This document shows, piece after piece, positions 1-9,490 of a DNA stretch of 64,000 nt. The first letter of the stretch is position 1. Every line of letters begins with the position of its first letter. The notes beneath the pieces were generated by a model. The model did no database searches and was not told the origin of the DNA. It saw only the letters and a program-made list of their open reading frames with translations. Origin of the DNA: Schistocephalus solidus (lineage: Eukaryota; Platyhelminthes; Cestoda; Diphyllobothriidea; Diphyllobothriidae); assembly GCA_017591395.1 (NCBI GenBank), contig WEDG01002045.1, positions 1-64,000 of the forward strand, read 5' to 3'. Position numbers and translations under genes: made by a program.

Positions 1-567
1 CCCCCTCCCCCGCGAGGGGGTAAGCAGTGCTATCCCTAAATAGGGGCTGCTTAATCACCCAGGCGGCTACCGAACTCCACTATGGGTCACGATTTGGGTT
101 AGTGAGAGAACGACCGATTCGCCTGGGCCGCCTACGTGATTGCATGTCGCCCTCGCCGTAGGACTTTTCGACCGTGGGGAAGGAGGGAAGAGTGAGGATA
201 GAGGGAGAAGAAGATGGGTAGAAGCAAGGGTAAGGAGAGGAGGATAGAGTAGGGGAGAGGGGAGTGGGGTGGGAAGAGGAGAGGAGGAAGGGCAGGGAGG
301 ACGGGAGAGGACAAGAACAGGGAGAAAGGAGCAGACGTACCGGGTGTGAAGACACACACAACACCGGAGACCCTCACCTGGTTTAGCCCGCCGGTCGTGG
401 TGGTTGCCCGGGGTGTGGCCGCTGGGAAGAACCAGCTTCGAGGAGCCACAGGTGAGAGCTGGGTACCAGTTAGAGACGGCCACAGGAGCATTCACCACCT
501 GTACGAGACAAATGGAGCGACCAAATGCTATCTGTGTAGTGCTGCCCCTAACTAGTACCCCCTACAC

Positions 568-569
<2 letters not shown>
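1..569. other. Low-complexity flank, no gene recognised
   Basis: No coding region is supported. The plus strand from about 172 to 340 is almost pure purine (G and A, with many GGG and GAGG runs), which makes the overlapping minus-strand open frames Pro/Ser/Leu-rich artefacts of composition. The remainder (1-171 and 341-569) shows no family that I recognise. Confidence 0.5.

Positions 570-608
<39 letters not shown>
570..608. repeat. (AC)n microsatellite
   Basis: Uninterrupted CA dinucleotide run that abuts the 3' end of a DR1 copy. Read in the DR1 sense (minus strand) it looks like a (GT)n tail directly after the retroposon. Confidence 0.95.
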
Positions 609-610
<2 letters not shown>

Positions 611-946
611 CAGTTCGACCGTCGTAGTCCGACGATGTCCACCGTATGCTCATGGGAAAGTTGAGCAGGGACGGTGACTTGCGCGTGATTTAGTTTAAAG
701 TGATAGTAGACTTGCGCTGCATCTACCGCACTCTCTCCTCCTCCCCCACCTGAGCCCGGTGTCAAGACAGAGTCAAGAAGACCGGAGGCGGGAGAGGACG
801 CAGGTGGCTGGCGCGGCTGGGTCCCCTAAGTCCTAGCCGCCCCTAGGCGTGCCACCACACCTCCATGTTCGGCATTTGTTATGGGAGCGCAACCCGAATA
901 ACGCATGCCGTACCCTGATGTGGCCCCCGTGTTGGTCCAACGCATC
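609..946 (-). mobile_element. DR1 dispersed retroposon, copy 1
   Basis: This segment is clearly similar to 63340-63626 (same strand) and, inverted, to 22735-23140 and parts of 38370-38795. Shared landmarks are the 3'-terminal GGTCGAACTGT, an internal block TCTTGACACCGGGCTCAGG, and ATAACAAATGCCGAACATGG near the 5' side. I see no coding capacity and treat it as non-autonomous. Its 5' end runs directly into Ty3/Gypsy pol sequence at about 946/947, so it either inserted into the Gypsy element or marks a rearrangement. The family name DR1 is a label used only here. Confidence 0.75.
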
Positions 947-1475
947 TTGGTCGACTACTGTATGTACGGCATAAGGTACTGGTCTGTTCAGTCGGAACAT
1001 AGGTTTTGCATTCGATTGAAGACGTAGAATGACCTTGATCTTGGTACAGCAATCAAAACCACCTTGGAAAACTGAGGCGAATTTCTCCTGTAGAGGAGGC
1101 ATCAGCTTTGTAGCCAACTGATTCGATTTGGCGGGGCTCAGCCAAGATGACTGCACACTATTGCAAACACGATTAAGTGGCGATTCAATAAGACCGAGTT
1201 TCTTGATCCAGTTAGGTCTAAGTAAGTTAGATGATCGGGTAGTTGGTGAGGTAACATGTTCCCTTGAATTGAATGTCATCAAACGAAACCACATTAAAGC
1301 TCACCTGTCAGCCGGAGAATTCCTCCAGAAACATTTAACGCCTTCATCTTCGATGCGATCATGTGCTAAATACGCTTGGAGATGAATGTGATGTCTGAGG
1401 CGTATTGGTTTGCTATTGATAATAACCGTAACGTACTTTCTCCGTGCCTCAAACTCAGTCCTGAACGTGGCCTGA
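947..1475 (-). pseudogene. Ty3/Gypsy protease and pol N-terminus remnant
   Basis: The protease entry strand is visible as RRKYVTVIINSKPIRL. The expected active-site Asp segment is then lost in a frame change; the next frame carries SDITFISKRI, which fits the residues just after a retropepsin active site. Further on is the pol leader with WIKKLGLIESPLNR, LQEKFASVFQGG and NRPVPYAVHTVVDQ, typical of the region just before reverse transcriptase in Gypsy elements. Homology ends at about 947, where the frame runs on into DR1 sequence and makes a chimeric open frame. Confidence 0.75.
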
Positions 1476-1539
1476 CTGGAGTACGAGTTCGGACCGGAGT
1501 GGACTGAAGAGCATTTGGGACGCCTCATACTCCAAGTGC

Positions 1540-2447
1540 ATACCTTTTGATTTGAAGGGTTGGCATGCTGCACAGTAATCTTCCTTGTGTCCTCGCTTTT
1601 GGCATTTCTTTCAAACGTGCTTCTTGGATGGACAGAAGCGAATGAAATGCCAATCACCGCATTTCCAACATGATGTTGGTGTTTTTCTGGGGGTCGAGTC
1701 TTGGGACTTGAGCAATGACATTGACATTGTGTGGGTGAGATCATGAAGGCTGGTGGTGGCAAGTGAGTAATTGGGTTGTTCCAAAATGGCAGAATCATGT
1801 TTAAGATTCTTGAGGCATTAACATTCGGTAGTCAATGTCTGTAGGGTAGAGTTTGGGTCCTGTTCAATTTTGCTGAGCAGACGGATTCTGATTTCAGCAT
1901 CGCGGGAGGACTGAAGGGCGCACACGAAAATGAGGCACTTAAATTGATCTTCTGTCATCGTTTGCAGCTTGAACTTTTCCCACTCGCGGTTGACAATATT
2001 GGCGAGCGTCAGATAATCGTCTGTATCGTTCTTCACCAGTTTGAGGCACTGGTATCGAATATTGAAAAGTGATGACTTCTCCCCGAAGATCACAGAAAGT
2101 TGTTTGACGGTTTCATCGAATGTGAAATAACGAGAGTTTTTCGACAGGAGCATCTAAGTATACCGCCCAATTTGCGCAGTGATAGGCGCACCTTCTATGC
2201 GTCATCGGCTTTGGCAAATTCAACGCGGAAAATATTTTCCCAACGCTTAAAACAGGCATCGAAAGTCCCATCGGAATCGGGATCGTAAATAAATTCAGTG
2301 ATGCAAGCAGCAACTGCGTCCGCTGGCATGGACTTTCCCAGTGGATTCTGGATCAGGATAATGCAAACTTAATTGTTGCATCGTGGATTGCATCATCTTC
2401 AAGTGAGCTGCCTCGAAGTGAGCCTGCTGTTGCTGCAGGATAGACAT
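1540..2447 (-). pseudogene. Ty3/Gypsy gag remnant with two zinc knuckles
   Basis: A plausible gag start is the ATG at 2447 on the minus strand, opening with a run of glutamines (MSILQQQQAHFEAAHLKMMQ). After a frameshift, the gag core continues with FDACFKRWENIFRVEFAKAD, a stop, and then FTFDETVKQLSVIFGEKSSL and downstream residues in a 111-residue open piece (1818-2153). Around 1560-1690, in another frame, two nucleocapsid knuckles are readable: CWKCGDWHFIRFC and CQKRGHKEDYC. Gag would form the cytoplasmic particle that packages element RNA. At least one frameshift and two in-frame stops make this a pseudogene. Confidence 0.78.
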
Positions 2448-2492
2448 TAGTTGCTCCGCGGAAATAGATATAGTGAGTTCTGCGTCGCCAAT

Positions 2493-2960
2493 TGTTATGA
2501 TCTTGCCACAAGCCTTGATAGTAGCAGTCCAAGACTCGATTGAATCCCCAAAGGAGAAGTCAACAGCAAAGGTGGAAGAGAAAAAGTCTATTGATATCTT
2601 ATTACAGCGTACTTAAGGGCAAAAAAGAACGTACAAGTATTTACAAGGTTAGGCTGCAATTAGACCAATCAGATAGTGTCCTTGAGGGGTTAGCACCTCG
2701 ACTGGCCTTCCGACTTATCCGAATAATTGAGTGGAGCACTAATGCCTGTCGGCAGCCTTCGCAATATCACCATGCGCACAGTCTATGGGTGGATCGATAG
2801 GGGAGCGTGGGAAGAGTCTTTAGGGAAGTGTGTGAACCAACCGGTTAGGACGGCTCCTCCTAAGACGCACGATCTGACCCGCCGCTCATTTCAGCTGCGC
2901 CAGACCATTGAAGGGGGCGCTGCAGGTTCGCATAAAGGAGAATGCCATAAAGCTTAAATT
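2493..2960 (-). repeat. Probable 5' LTR of the Gypsy remnant (outer end uncertain)
   Basis: On the minus strand the presumed LTR ends ...CATAACA, followed immediately by ATTGGCGACGCAG, which resembles the primer-binding and leader region common in Ty3/Gypsy elements, and then about 45 nt later by the gag ATG. On the plus strand the LTR edge therefore begins with TG at 2493. The distal edge near 2960 is a guess, because no partner LTR exists in the window to compare with. Confidence 0.45.
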
Positions 2961-3060
2961 GAGAAGGAGTCCTTACAGTCTGACTCTAATTACAGCTTCG
3001 GATCCAGTTTCCACATCATTTGGCGCAGCCTTTCATGCCATGACATTTAGAACCTAGGGA

Positions 3061-3105
3061 ACAGTTCTATGTTGAACAGTTCTATGTTGAACAGTTCTAT
3101 GTTGA
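3061..3105. repeat. 15-bp minisatellite, three perfect units
   Basis: The unit ACAGTTCTATGTTGA occurs three times in tandem without mismatch. The reading frame across it encodes the repeated peptide FNIEL on the minus strand, which is an artefact. No function seen. Confidence 0.95.
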
Positions 3106-3489
3106 ACTGCCTCAGAGTTATTACTGGTGAGAGCTGCTTTGATTTGCCGTGGCGATGGCTTACCGAGTATAGCCCAAACTTTTTATTAACACAGAATATA
3201 ATGATAGTAATTTGGTCGAACTCAACACATTCAGTGGTAATATAAGTAAGTAAAGTAATTATTTGTAATTGCGGGCAACGTGTCTTGAGAAAATTCACAA
3301 AAATGGACCAGTTAACTTCAATATAAAAAAACCGAATGCAATACTTTTAAGGATCAAGTTGGTTGGCTCACCAGTAAGATGACACTGCTTCGATAAATAT
3401 CTATAAGTTTATTATTTTCAGATAGAGTGCATTGACGCTTCGCTAAACTAACGACCACAATCACTTTTACTGAAAAGGTAAGCATTTCG
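3106..3489. other. No gene recognised
   Basis: AT-rich sequence with no supported coding region, RNA gene or known repeat. Confidence 0.4.
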
Positions 3490-3864
3490 ACAGTAGCGGT
3501 ACTAGCCAAAAGCCCAGTTACGCGCGCTTCGGCGATCTTTTACAGTTGAAAGACATGTAAATTTTCATATGGCCTATTTCGCCCATTATATACCGACTTT
3601 TAACCCTCTTTGGTTATTCAAACTACAATAATGAGGCCATCAGTGCTGGCACCGTTTTGAAGGAAGTCCAATCTGATCGACATTTTGAGACTCATCAAGG
3701 CCGATTCTTCATGATGTCGATTGTTGCAGTCTTCGACCATTCGTTTGTGGTCTTCCGATTTTGTGTGGTTTGTTTGCCCAATCTTATCCACGGGGAATTT
3801 AGGACTTATTATTTTTCTGGAGGTGTACTTTCAAGATAAAGCGCACCTCTCTCTCGCTCTCTAG
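3490..3864 (+). repeat. DR2 dispersed repeat, copy 1
   Basis: It aligns along its length with 43890-44210 (plus) and 44894-45135 (minus). Shared blocks include CCCATTATATAC, TTTTAACCCT, CTGGCACCGTTTTGAA and a 3' end where AATAAAGCG is followed by a CT-rich run. No conserved reading frame is apparent between copies. The AATAAA plus (CT)n end could be the 3' end of a retroposed transcript. DR2 is a label used only here. Confidence 0.65.
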
Positions 3865-4420
3865 CTAGTATAAACTTCAGTTTCCACGCTGATACGTTTA
3901 AGTTCTTGGTAATTAATGCAAAAACTCCAAAGAACCCCTTAGAATTATTTTTTATGCGGGCTGAAAATAGATTTGAATATTTTAGTTGAAATTCATCAGG
4001 AAAACTGCGGAATAAGCGGTAGGAGTTTTCCATGGAAATTCAAAGACAGTGTGTTGACGAAATAGCCAACCATCACCGGCATCTCATCCCTGACCAAAAA
4101 GTTGTGATAATTTTAACAGCCATTTCATTTCCACGTAATTTGGTCCACTCTTCCTGCTTAAATGTTAGAATTCACTGGACGCTTTCTGAGTGTTGTGATC
4201 CTCTGGGTTGCTTTTCCAACCAGGTGTATGTTTAGACCATTGCGTCAGGGTTCCATAAAGGCATCTGCAGAGACTCAACTACTTGTGCGTTGAGATCTTC
4301 GAGACGGGTAAGGAGCCACGAGGAATGGCTACTTGAACCCTCTGCCGGCAAGCGATAAATACTAATTTTGGGTATTTGGGTCAAACATAATTAAAAGAAG
4401 GTGCGGTAAGCATACCTTGT
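3865..4420. other. No gene recognised
   Basis: Short open frames only, with no recognisable domain or repeat. Confidence 0.4.
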
Positions 4421-4770
4421 ATAGCCACCTGAACGGGACACGGGAAAAGGAACCGCCCCACCCACTTACAAATAGGTGGCGTTGCGATAAATTGCAAAAA
4501 AGATAAATATTTCTGTGCCTTAACGCTAGCACTAACCCTAGCCTAAAAGTAAACTGTAACCCTAGCTCTACCCTAAACCTAAACTCTGTAGTGAAAACGA
4601 ACCCAAACCTCAACCTTTAGTTTTATCCTGACCCTACCCCAAACGCTGACCTTAACGCCAAAATTAAACTTAATCCCTAAACATAACCCTAAACTTAACC
4701 TAAATCCTAAAACTAAATTCCCTGAAATAGGGCACAAAGCCACATGTATTGTCCTGTTTAGGTGGCCATA
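4421..4770. mobile_element. MITE-like element with telomere-like interior
   Basis: The ends are inverted repeats: ATAGCCACCTGAACGGGAC at 4421-4439 matches the reverse complement of 4752-4770 at 16 of 19 positions. The interior from about 4500 to 4720 is a string of degenerate CCCTAAA/CCCTAA-like words (AACCCTAG, ACCCTAAACC, CCCTAAAC) and so resembles an eroded telomeric array. No transposase frame is present. A clear target-site duplication was not found, so the class of element is uncertain. Confidence 0.55.
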
Positions 4771-5259
4771 GAGCGCATCATTACCGAAGGTGAAACCGAA
4801 TATCTTGACAAGCCTCTGCTCTGAGCCATCCTGTAGGAACTGGAGGTGCATTCGAAAATACTTCCGGTTACTTGTCCGGTTTCGTACCCATTTCACCATT
4901 TACCTTGAACTCAACTGTTATTAAGAATCTATGGGGTATTCAGGTCCTTGCAAGAGATCTGGACTGTTAACAATTATTATAAAGAGAGCACAGTTGTTAG
5001 CGTTCCGTGCACGCCACCGGACGTCATGTGGCATCACATGGGCCAAATGTGTCCGCGTTTGCAACAGATAATGCACGCCAGGAGAACGTCAGCCAATCAG
5101 CCTACTCAGCATGCGCGAATGTCCATTGCACGGGGTAACCAGCTGTCTGGATGATGATTGGCTGACACTATGCGGAATTGGAGATGACAAAACGACTACA
5201 TCTACCAATAGCAAAGAAGCCTGTCCAGTGGGCGAGAAGCTGCAAACTGTGTTGGTTAG
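4771..5259. other. Upstream region of the protocadherin gene
   Basis: It contains TATAAAG near 4979 in a suitable orientation for a core promoter about 280-380 bp upstream of the possible starts, but no other element supports it. The promoter and first transcribed base cannot be placed from sequence alone, and upstream non-coding exons are possible. Confidence 0.3.
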
Positions 5260-8200
5260 TTGAAGCGACCTCATCTACAGGTCAGGCCTTTTCAGGGCGC
5301 GTGCCTTTTCGTGCTTCTACTTATTAGGGTAAGAGAAAAAAGGACGAAAAGGTTACTCAGTATGCTAATTCTAATATGGACGACGCTAACAACACTCCCA
5401 ATCAGCTTTACCTTCGGCCAAAAGCAGTACAAAGTACAGCTGTCGCTCGGTGACAACACAGGGCCCAACTTTCGTTTGGGGAATCTGTTCACCCACATTC
5501 CTAGCTTGTCCTCCGATGATCAGACATTTCCCAGTCGCATGCTCAAGCCAGACAGGGAGTTTGAGCTGAGGCCTAACGGAGATCTGTTCACCAAACTCCC
5601 CATTGATCGGGATGTAGTCTGTGCAAAGCTCAAATGCTGTGAAGAGGCGGTCTGCACTCTTCGAGCGGAGGCGTACTTTTTCACTTCCGCTAATCACCCC
5701 CTGGTAATTGAAGTTCTAGTGACGCTCTCCGATGAGAACGATAATCCCCCAAGTTTCGACTTGCGACAGGGGGAGCCTAACGAGCTGCCCGGATGGCTGC
5801 CGCACCACTATCAGAGTCTGCCCTACCTGCAGATATCTGTCCCTGAATCCGCCAAAATCGGTACGCAACTGGTTCTTCCCTGTGCCCATGACCCCGACTC
5901 CAGGGAATTCGGAGTTTCTTCCTACGAACTTCAAGGCATCCTTCCTCCGAAAGCGAGTAAAAGCCAGCGGAACGACTTCCGGCTAGTTAGGCAGACTTCA
6001 AAGTCGCCGAACTGTGAGTTAAATCTACTTGTGTCGCAAAACTTGGACAGAGAACGAGAAGCCGCCTACTGGTTTGAGCTTCGTGCATCAGACGGAGGAA
6101 CCCCATCTCTAACGGGAACTCTGCTACTTCAAGTAAAAGTGGACGATGTTAACGATCACTCACCGGTGTTTATCCAGCCTCGCCAGCGTTCTAAACTCTC
6201 GATTGAGGTCCCCGAAAACACTGAATTTGGCCATGCAGTGTACACATTCCGCGCCACAGATGCCGATGTGGGCGATAACGCCAAAGTAACCTATCTCATT
6301 GATCGAACATCCAGTTACTCACGCAGTAACCGTCAGTTAAATAAGTGGGCTTTGGACGAAGAAAGTGGAATCCTCACTGTTTCTGGCATACTGGACTATG
6401 AAAACGAAGACGATAGAAAGTTTGTTCTTAGGGTTGTCGCACGGGATTCAGGCACACCGCCGCTGTCAGCCACAACCTCTCTGACAATCCTTCTCACAGA
6501 CACCAACGACAACCCTCCACTTATCGATGTTCGCAGCGCAGGTTTGGCTACTGGGAATGCCGGAGGGAAGTTGACGACCAGTCCAGTAGAGTTGCGTTCT
6601 GAACCGGAACTGGTGGAAAATGATGCGCAACCGCGACTCCTGAAGGTTATATCGGTGTCCGACGCGGATGCAGTCTCTGCAGGAAAAGTAACCTGTTCTC
6701 TGGGAAGCGCCAGACACCAGAGGATAGATTTCACCCTGCGGGAATATGCTCCTCTAATGTATGGCCTTTTCAATAACCGGGCGTTTGACTTTGAGGAGGA
6801 CGCGGACAAAGATGGAAACATTAATGTAGTAATCTCCTGCATGGATAATGCTTCACCGGCACTCTCCTCTGAGGCGATTGTTCCGATTGCACTCCAGGAT
6901 CTAAATGACAACTGGCCAGTATTTGAACGCCAGAGTTATCATTTCGCAATCTACGAGAACCTGCCTAAACACTCCGAGATTGGCCGAATTCAGGCCTTTG
7001 ACAAGGATAGGGGCTTGCTGGGTAAAATTACTTACTGGCTGACCTCAGACGTCCCAGATAATCTCGATTTGATAGAAATAAACCCTCAGACGGGATTTAT
7101 TTTGACCAAAGGGGAACTGGACAGGGAACAGTCAGATACACTAACATTTCGCGTCACCGCAGCTGATGGGGGAACTGTGGATGACACGACTGTGTCTAGT
7201 GACTCTGTTGAGCACAGAGGCAGGAAAACAAACACCACCATCTTGACTATCCGTTTGCTGGACGTGAATGACAATGCCCCAGTCTACACAGGTCCACTAG
7301 AAGTACACATAGACGAGAACACGCGATCCGGTGCGGTCGTTGTACCCCGCCTTCAGTTTTACGATAGAGACAGTGGTGAAAATGGCACCGTCAAGGTCTT
7401 CTTAGGTGGCCACAGTCCATATGCCCCTCACAACCCTTATGATAGCATGCGGTCTTCAGACCTGGAAGATGAATCGCAGCGGACCAACTCGGACGGAGTC
7501 TTCTCACTCATTGGTGGGCAGGAACTTGTTCTCACTGGAAGCCTAGATAGAGAAACACATTCCCGCCTCCTAGTTCGCCTGATCGCTGTTGACTCCGGAC
7601 GTGTTCGGCAGCTTACAAGCACAACAACGCTCACTGTTATCGTCGATGATGTAAATGACAATGCTCCTCAGCTTCTGCATCCTCGAAACGCCACCCTTCT
7701 CACGGGAGTTCCAGACCATACTAGTTGGGGACAGGAGGACATTGGTACCCTTCCTGTAGACACACCTGCGGACACCCTAGTAACAACTGTGCGTGCCAGA
7801 GACATTGATGACGCCGACAACGCTTACATCTCCTTCCGCCTGCGAAGAGCAGAGCCTCATGAACTTTGGTACACCCAGGGGGAAGAGATTATAAATGCCA
7901 ATGCCAAAGGCGTTCCATTCCTTCACGTGAACCCTCTGCAAAGGCGGAAACTTGTGTTAGATGGCACTGACTACTTTTTTATTGACGAGAAGCTGGGCCA
8001 CCTGCGAACTTTCTGGCAGAAGGCCAACCAAGCCTCCCCCAAAACCACAGAAACAGTCGAAGTTAACACGACCAGCTCGAGAGAGTCACGTGGCAGGCCT
8101 TTTCCCAAACCACCCCCTATCGGACTTCTCGCATTGGTAGTTCAGCTGACAGACCACGGCCATCCTCCGCAAGTAACAACAGCCATATTCTATGTGAACA

Positions 8201-9309
8201 TTAGCGAGGCGACCAATCGCGGTTATGGATTTTCCGTTTTTGGCCTTGGAGAGGCCAGCCTAAGTAATTCAATCATTTTGATTCTGATTATTGTATGCAG
8301 TTTTGCTCTGGTGATCAGTTTGACCGCGGCCATTTTCTGGGTTCGCTTCCGGGTTGACAGCGGTCAGTCTCGGTATCACCTACGTTTAGCCGCCAGAGAT
8401 AACGGTGGTGTCGTCAATGGTGGCAGAAAATTGCACGCCAATTTTAACACCTACTTTCCAGCCAACATTAGTGCGCCGGGAGACAATTCGGAGCATGGCA
8501 ATATGGATGGTGTATACAAACCCCTAAGCAGCATGAAATGGAACAGGCCTGACTTCCTCGATGCCATTCAGTGCAACAGCAACGAAGCCTCAGAGATGCG
8601 TCTCCTCGATCCCAGCAGTCTCGTCTTTATGAAGGGTGTGGAGACGTCTAGCAACTGTGTGGATTCCGCTATCGCCAGTGAGGATATGCATCTGCTACCG
8701 GCGTATGCCTCCTATCGTCGGGACGTATTTGACCTCACAGGCCGTCGGCTGACGGATGCCCGGCCCACTGGCCCCTTCCATGAGGTGACGACGCTACCCT
8801 TTTCCTATCCCATTCGACGCTGCATGGGGCCGCCTGAACTACCAACTAGTAGCGTTGACGCCTCGAAGAACGTCCCGTCGCATCTGGTTGCCCCGCGAAC
8901 CCTCTACGATTATGCCTACCCCGAGGCGGCGGCGGCGGCGGCGGCGGCTACGACAGCGGCGGAATACCCGGTAGCTGGTTCCATCACCTTGAGCGGTGGT
9001 GGCAGTGACAGCGGCCTGGACAGTGGTGGTTGCGCCATCGGTCAGACCTCATCCCCCTCGCCTCTAACACTGGGGCCTAACGGTCTAGCGGAGTTCCAGA
9101 AGACTCACGGATACTCAGCCAACCCCCCTGAAACTGAGTACATGCCCTCCACTTTCCGGCCTGCCGGCAAAACACAGCACACCTCAGAGCCCTTTATTAA
9201 CTCACCCCTCTCTCATGATAGTCATGTTTCGGTTGCATTTGTGAAGGGCTCATCCACTGACCTGAATTCCAATCCAATGTCTGCGCACGAGGACTTTGTG
9301 AGTTTTTGA
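5260..9309 (+). CDS. Protocadherin-like cell adhesion receptor, single exon
   Basis: A 1349-residue uninterrupted frame encoding a type I membrane protein of the cadherin superfamily. Calcium-binding linker motifs mark the ends of successive extracellular cadherin repeats: DENDNPP (158-164), DVNDHSP (296-302), DTNDNPP (414-420), DLNDNWP (547-553), DVNDNAP (668-674) and DVNDNAP (797-803). A divergent seventh repeat fills about 805-985. DXD and LDRE/LDYE-type motifs recur inside the repeats. A transmembrane helix lies at about 1004-1028 (SIILILIIVCSFALVISLTA), followed by a 321-residue cytoplasmic tail with about eight alanines near 1223 and a C-terminus VSF that could bind a PDZ domain. Seven repeats and one long exon fit the delta-type protocadherins. 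Met35 (nucleotide 5362, MLILIWTTLTTLPIS) begins a better signal peptide than Met1, so the real start may be 5362. The expected role is calcium-dependent homophilic adhesion, probably neural; that part is inferred from the family. Confidence 0.93.
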   Translation: MKRPHLQVRPFQGACLFVLLLIRVREKRTKRLLSMLILIWTTLTTLPISFTFGQKQYKVQLSLGDNTGPNFRLGNLFTHIPSLSSDDQTFPSRMLKPDREFELRPNGDLFTKLPIDRDVVCAKLKCCEEAVCTLRAEAYFFTSANHPLVIEVLVTLSDENDNPPSFDLRQGEPNELPGWLPHHYQSLPYLQISVPESAKIGTQLVLPCAHDPDSREFGVSSYELQGILPPKASKSQRNDFRLVRQTSKSPNCELNLLVSQNLDREREAAYWFELRASDGGTPSLTGTLLLQVKVDDVNDHSPVFIQPRQRSKLSIEVPENTEFGHAVYTFRATDADVGDNAKVTYLIDRTSSYSRSNRQLNKWALDEESGILTVSGILDYENEDDRKFVLRVVARDSGTPPLSATTSLTILLTDTNDNPPLIDVRSAGLATGNAGGKLTTSPVELRSEPELVENDAQPRLLKVISVSDADAVSAGKVTCSLGSARHQRIDFTLREYAPLMYGLFNNRAFDFEEDADKDGNINVVISCMDNASPALSSEAIVPIALQDLNDNWPVFERQSYHFAIYENLPKHSEIGRIQAFDKDRGLLGKITYWLTSDVPDNLDLIEINPQTGFILTKGELDREQSDTLTFRVTAADGGTVDDTTVSSDSVEHRGRKTNTTILTIRLLDVNDNAPVYTGPLEVHIDENTRSGAVVVPRLQFYDRDSGENGTVKVFLGGHSPYAPHNPYDSMRSSDLEDESQRTNSDGVFSLIGGQELVLTGSLDRETHSRLLVRLIAVDSGRVRQLTSTTTLTVIVDDVNDNAPQLLHPRNATLLTGVPDHTSWGQEDIGTLPVDTPADTLVTTVRARDIDDADNAYISFRLRRAEPHELWYTQGEEIINANAKGVPFLHVNPLQRRKLVLDGTDYFFIDEKLGHLRTFWQKANQASPKTTETVEVNTTSSRESRGRPFPKPPPIGLLALVVQLTDHGHPPQVTTAIFYVNISEATNRGYGFSVFGLGEASLSNSIILILIIVCSFALVISLTAAIFWVRFRVDSGQSRYHLRLAARDNGGVVNGGRKLHANFNTYFPANISAPGDNSEHGNMDGVYKPLSSMKWNRPDFLDAIQCNSNEASEMRLLDPSSLVFMKGVETSSNCVDSAIASEDMHLLPAYASYRRDVFDLTGRRLTDARPTGPFHEVTTLPFSYPIRRCMGPPELPTSSVDASKNVPSHLVAPRTLYDYAYPEAAAAAAAATTAAEYPVAGSITLSGGGSDSGLDSGGCAIGQTSSPSPLTLGPNGLAEFQKTHGYSANPPETEYMPSTFRPAGKTQHTSEPFINSPLSHDSHVSVAFVKGSSTDLNSNPMSAHEDFVSF

Positions 9310-9490
9310 CATAATGCGCGTTTTAAGTTTTCATTTCTACGACATTCCCATCGCCATACTTTTTGAGATATTTTAAAGCAAGTGACACAGTTGTTCAGGT
9401 GCTGTCCTAATTTAAATCCAACTCTCGACTATAAGTGTTATTTTCTACCAAAAAACACCTCACTACTCAATAAAAATGTATGATCTATCG
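9310..9490 (+). other. 3' untranslated region of the protocadherin gene
   Basis: AT-rich, non-coding sequence runs from the TGA stop to just past the AATAAA signal. The cleavage site is not determined. Confidence 0.6.
9469..9474 (+). terminator. Polyadenylation signal AATAAA
   Basis: Canonical AATAAA 160 bp after the protocadherin stop codon, in an AT-rich context and with GT-rich sequence (CTCTGGTGTTCTG) about 35 bp downstream. It is the first canonical signal after the stop. Confidence 0.75.

Larger units (their letters stand above)
947..2960 (-). mobile_element. Truncated Ty3/Gypsy LTR retrotransposon
   Basis: Reading the minus strand from high to low coordinates, the order is: an LTR-like stretch, a primer-binding-like site, gag with a Gln-rich start, two CCHC zinc knuckles, a protease remnant, and the N-terminal part of pol. 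Reverse transcriptase proper, RNase H, integrase and the other LTR are absent, because the element stops at the DR1 junction near 947. Several frameshifts and stops break gag and protease, so this is a dead copy. The family assignment rests on the order of domains and on characteristic peptides in the sub-features. Confidence 0.8.

Noticed and set aside
5292..7661. Minus-strand open frames opposite the protocadherin
   Set aside because: They are shadows of the codon structure of the long plus-strand frame and carry no domains.
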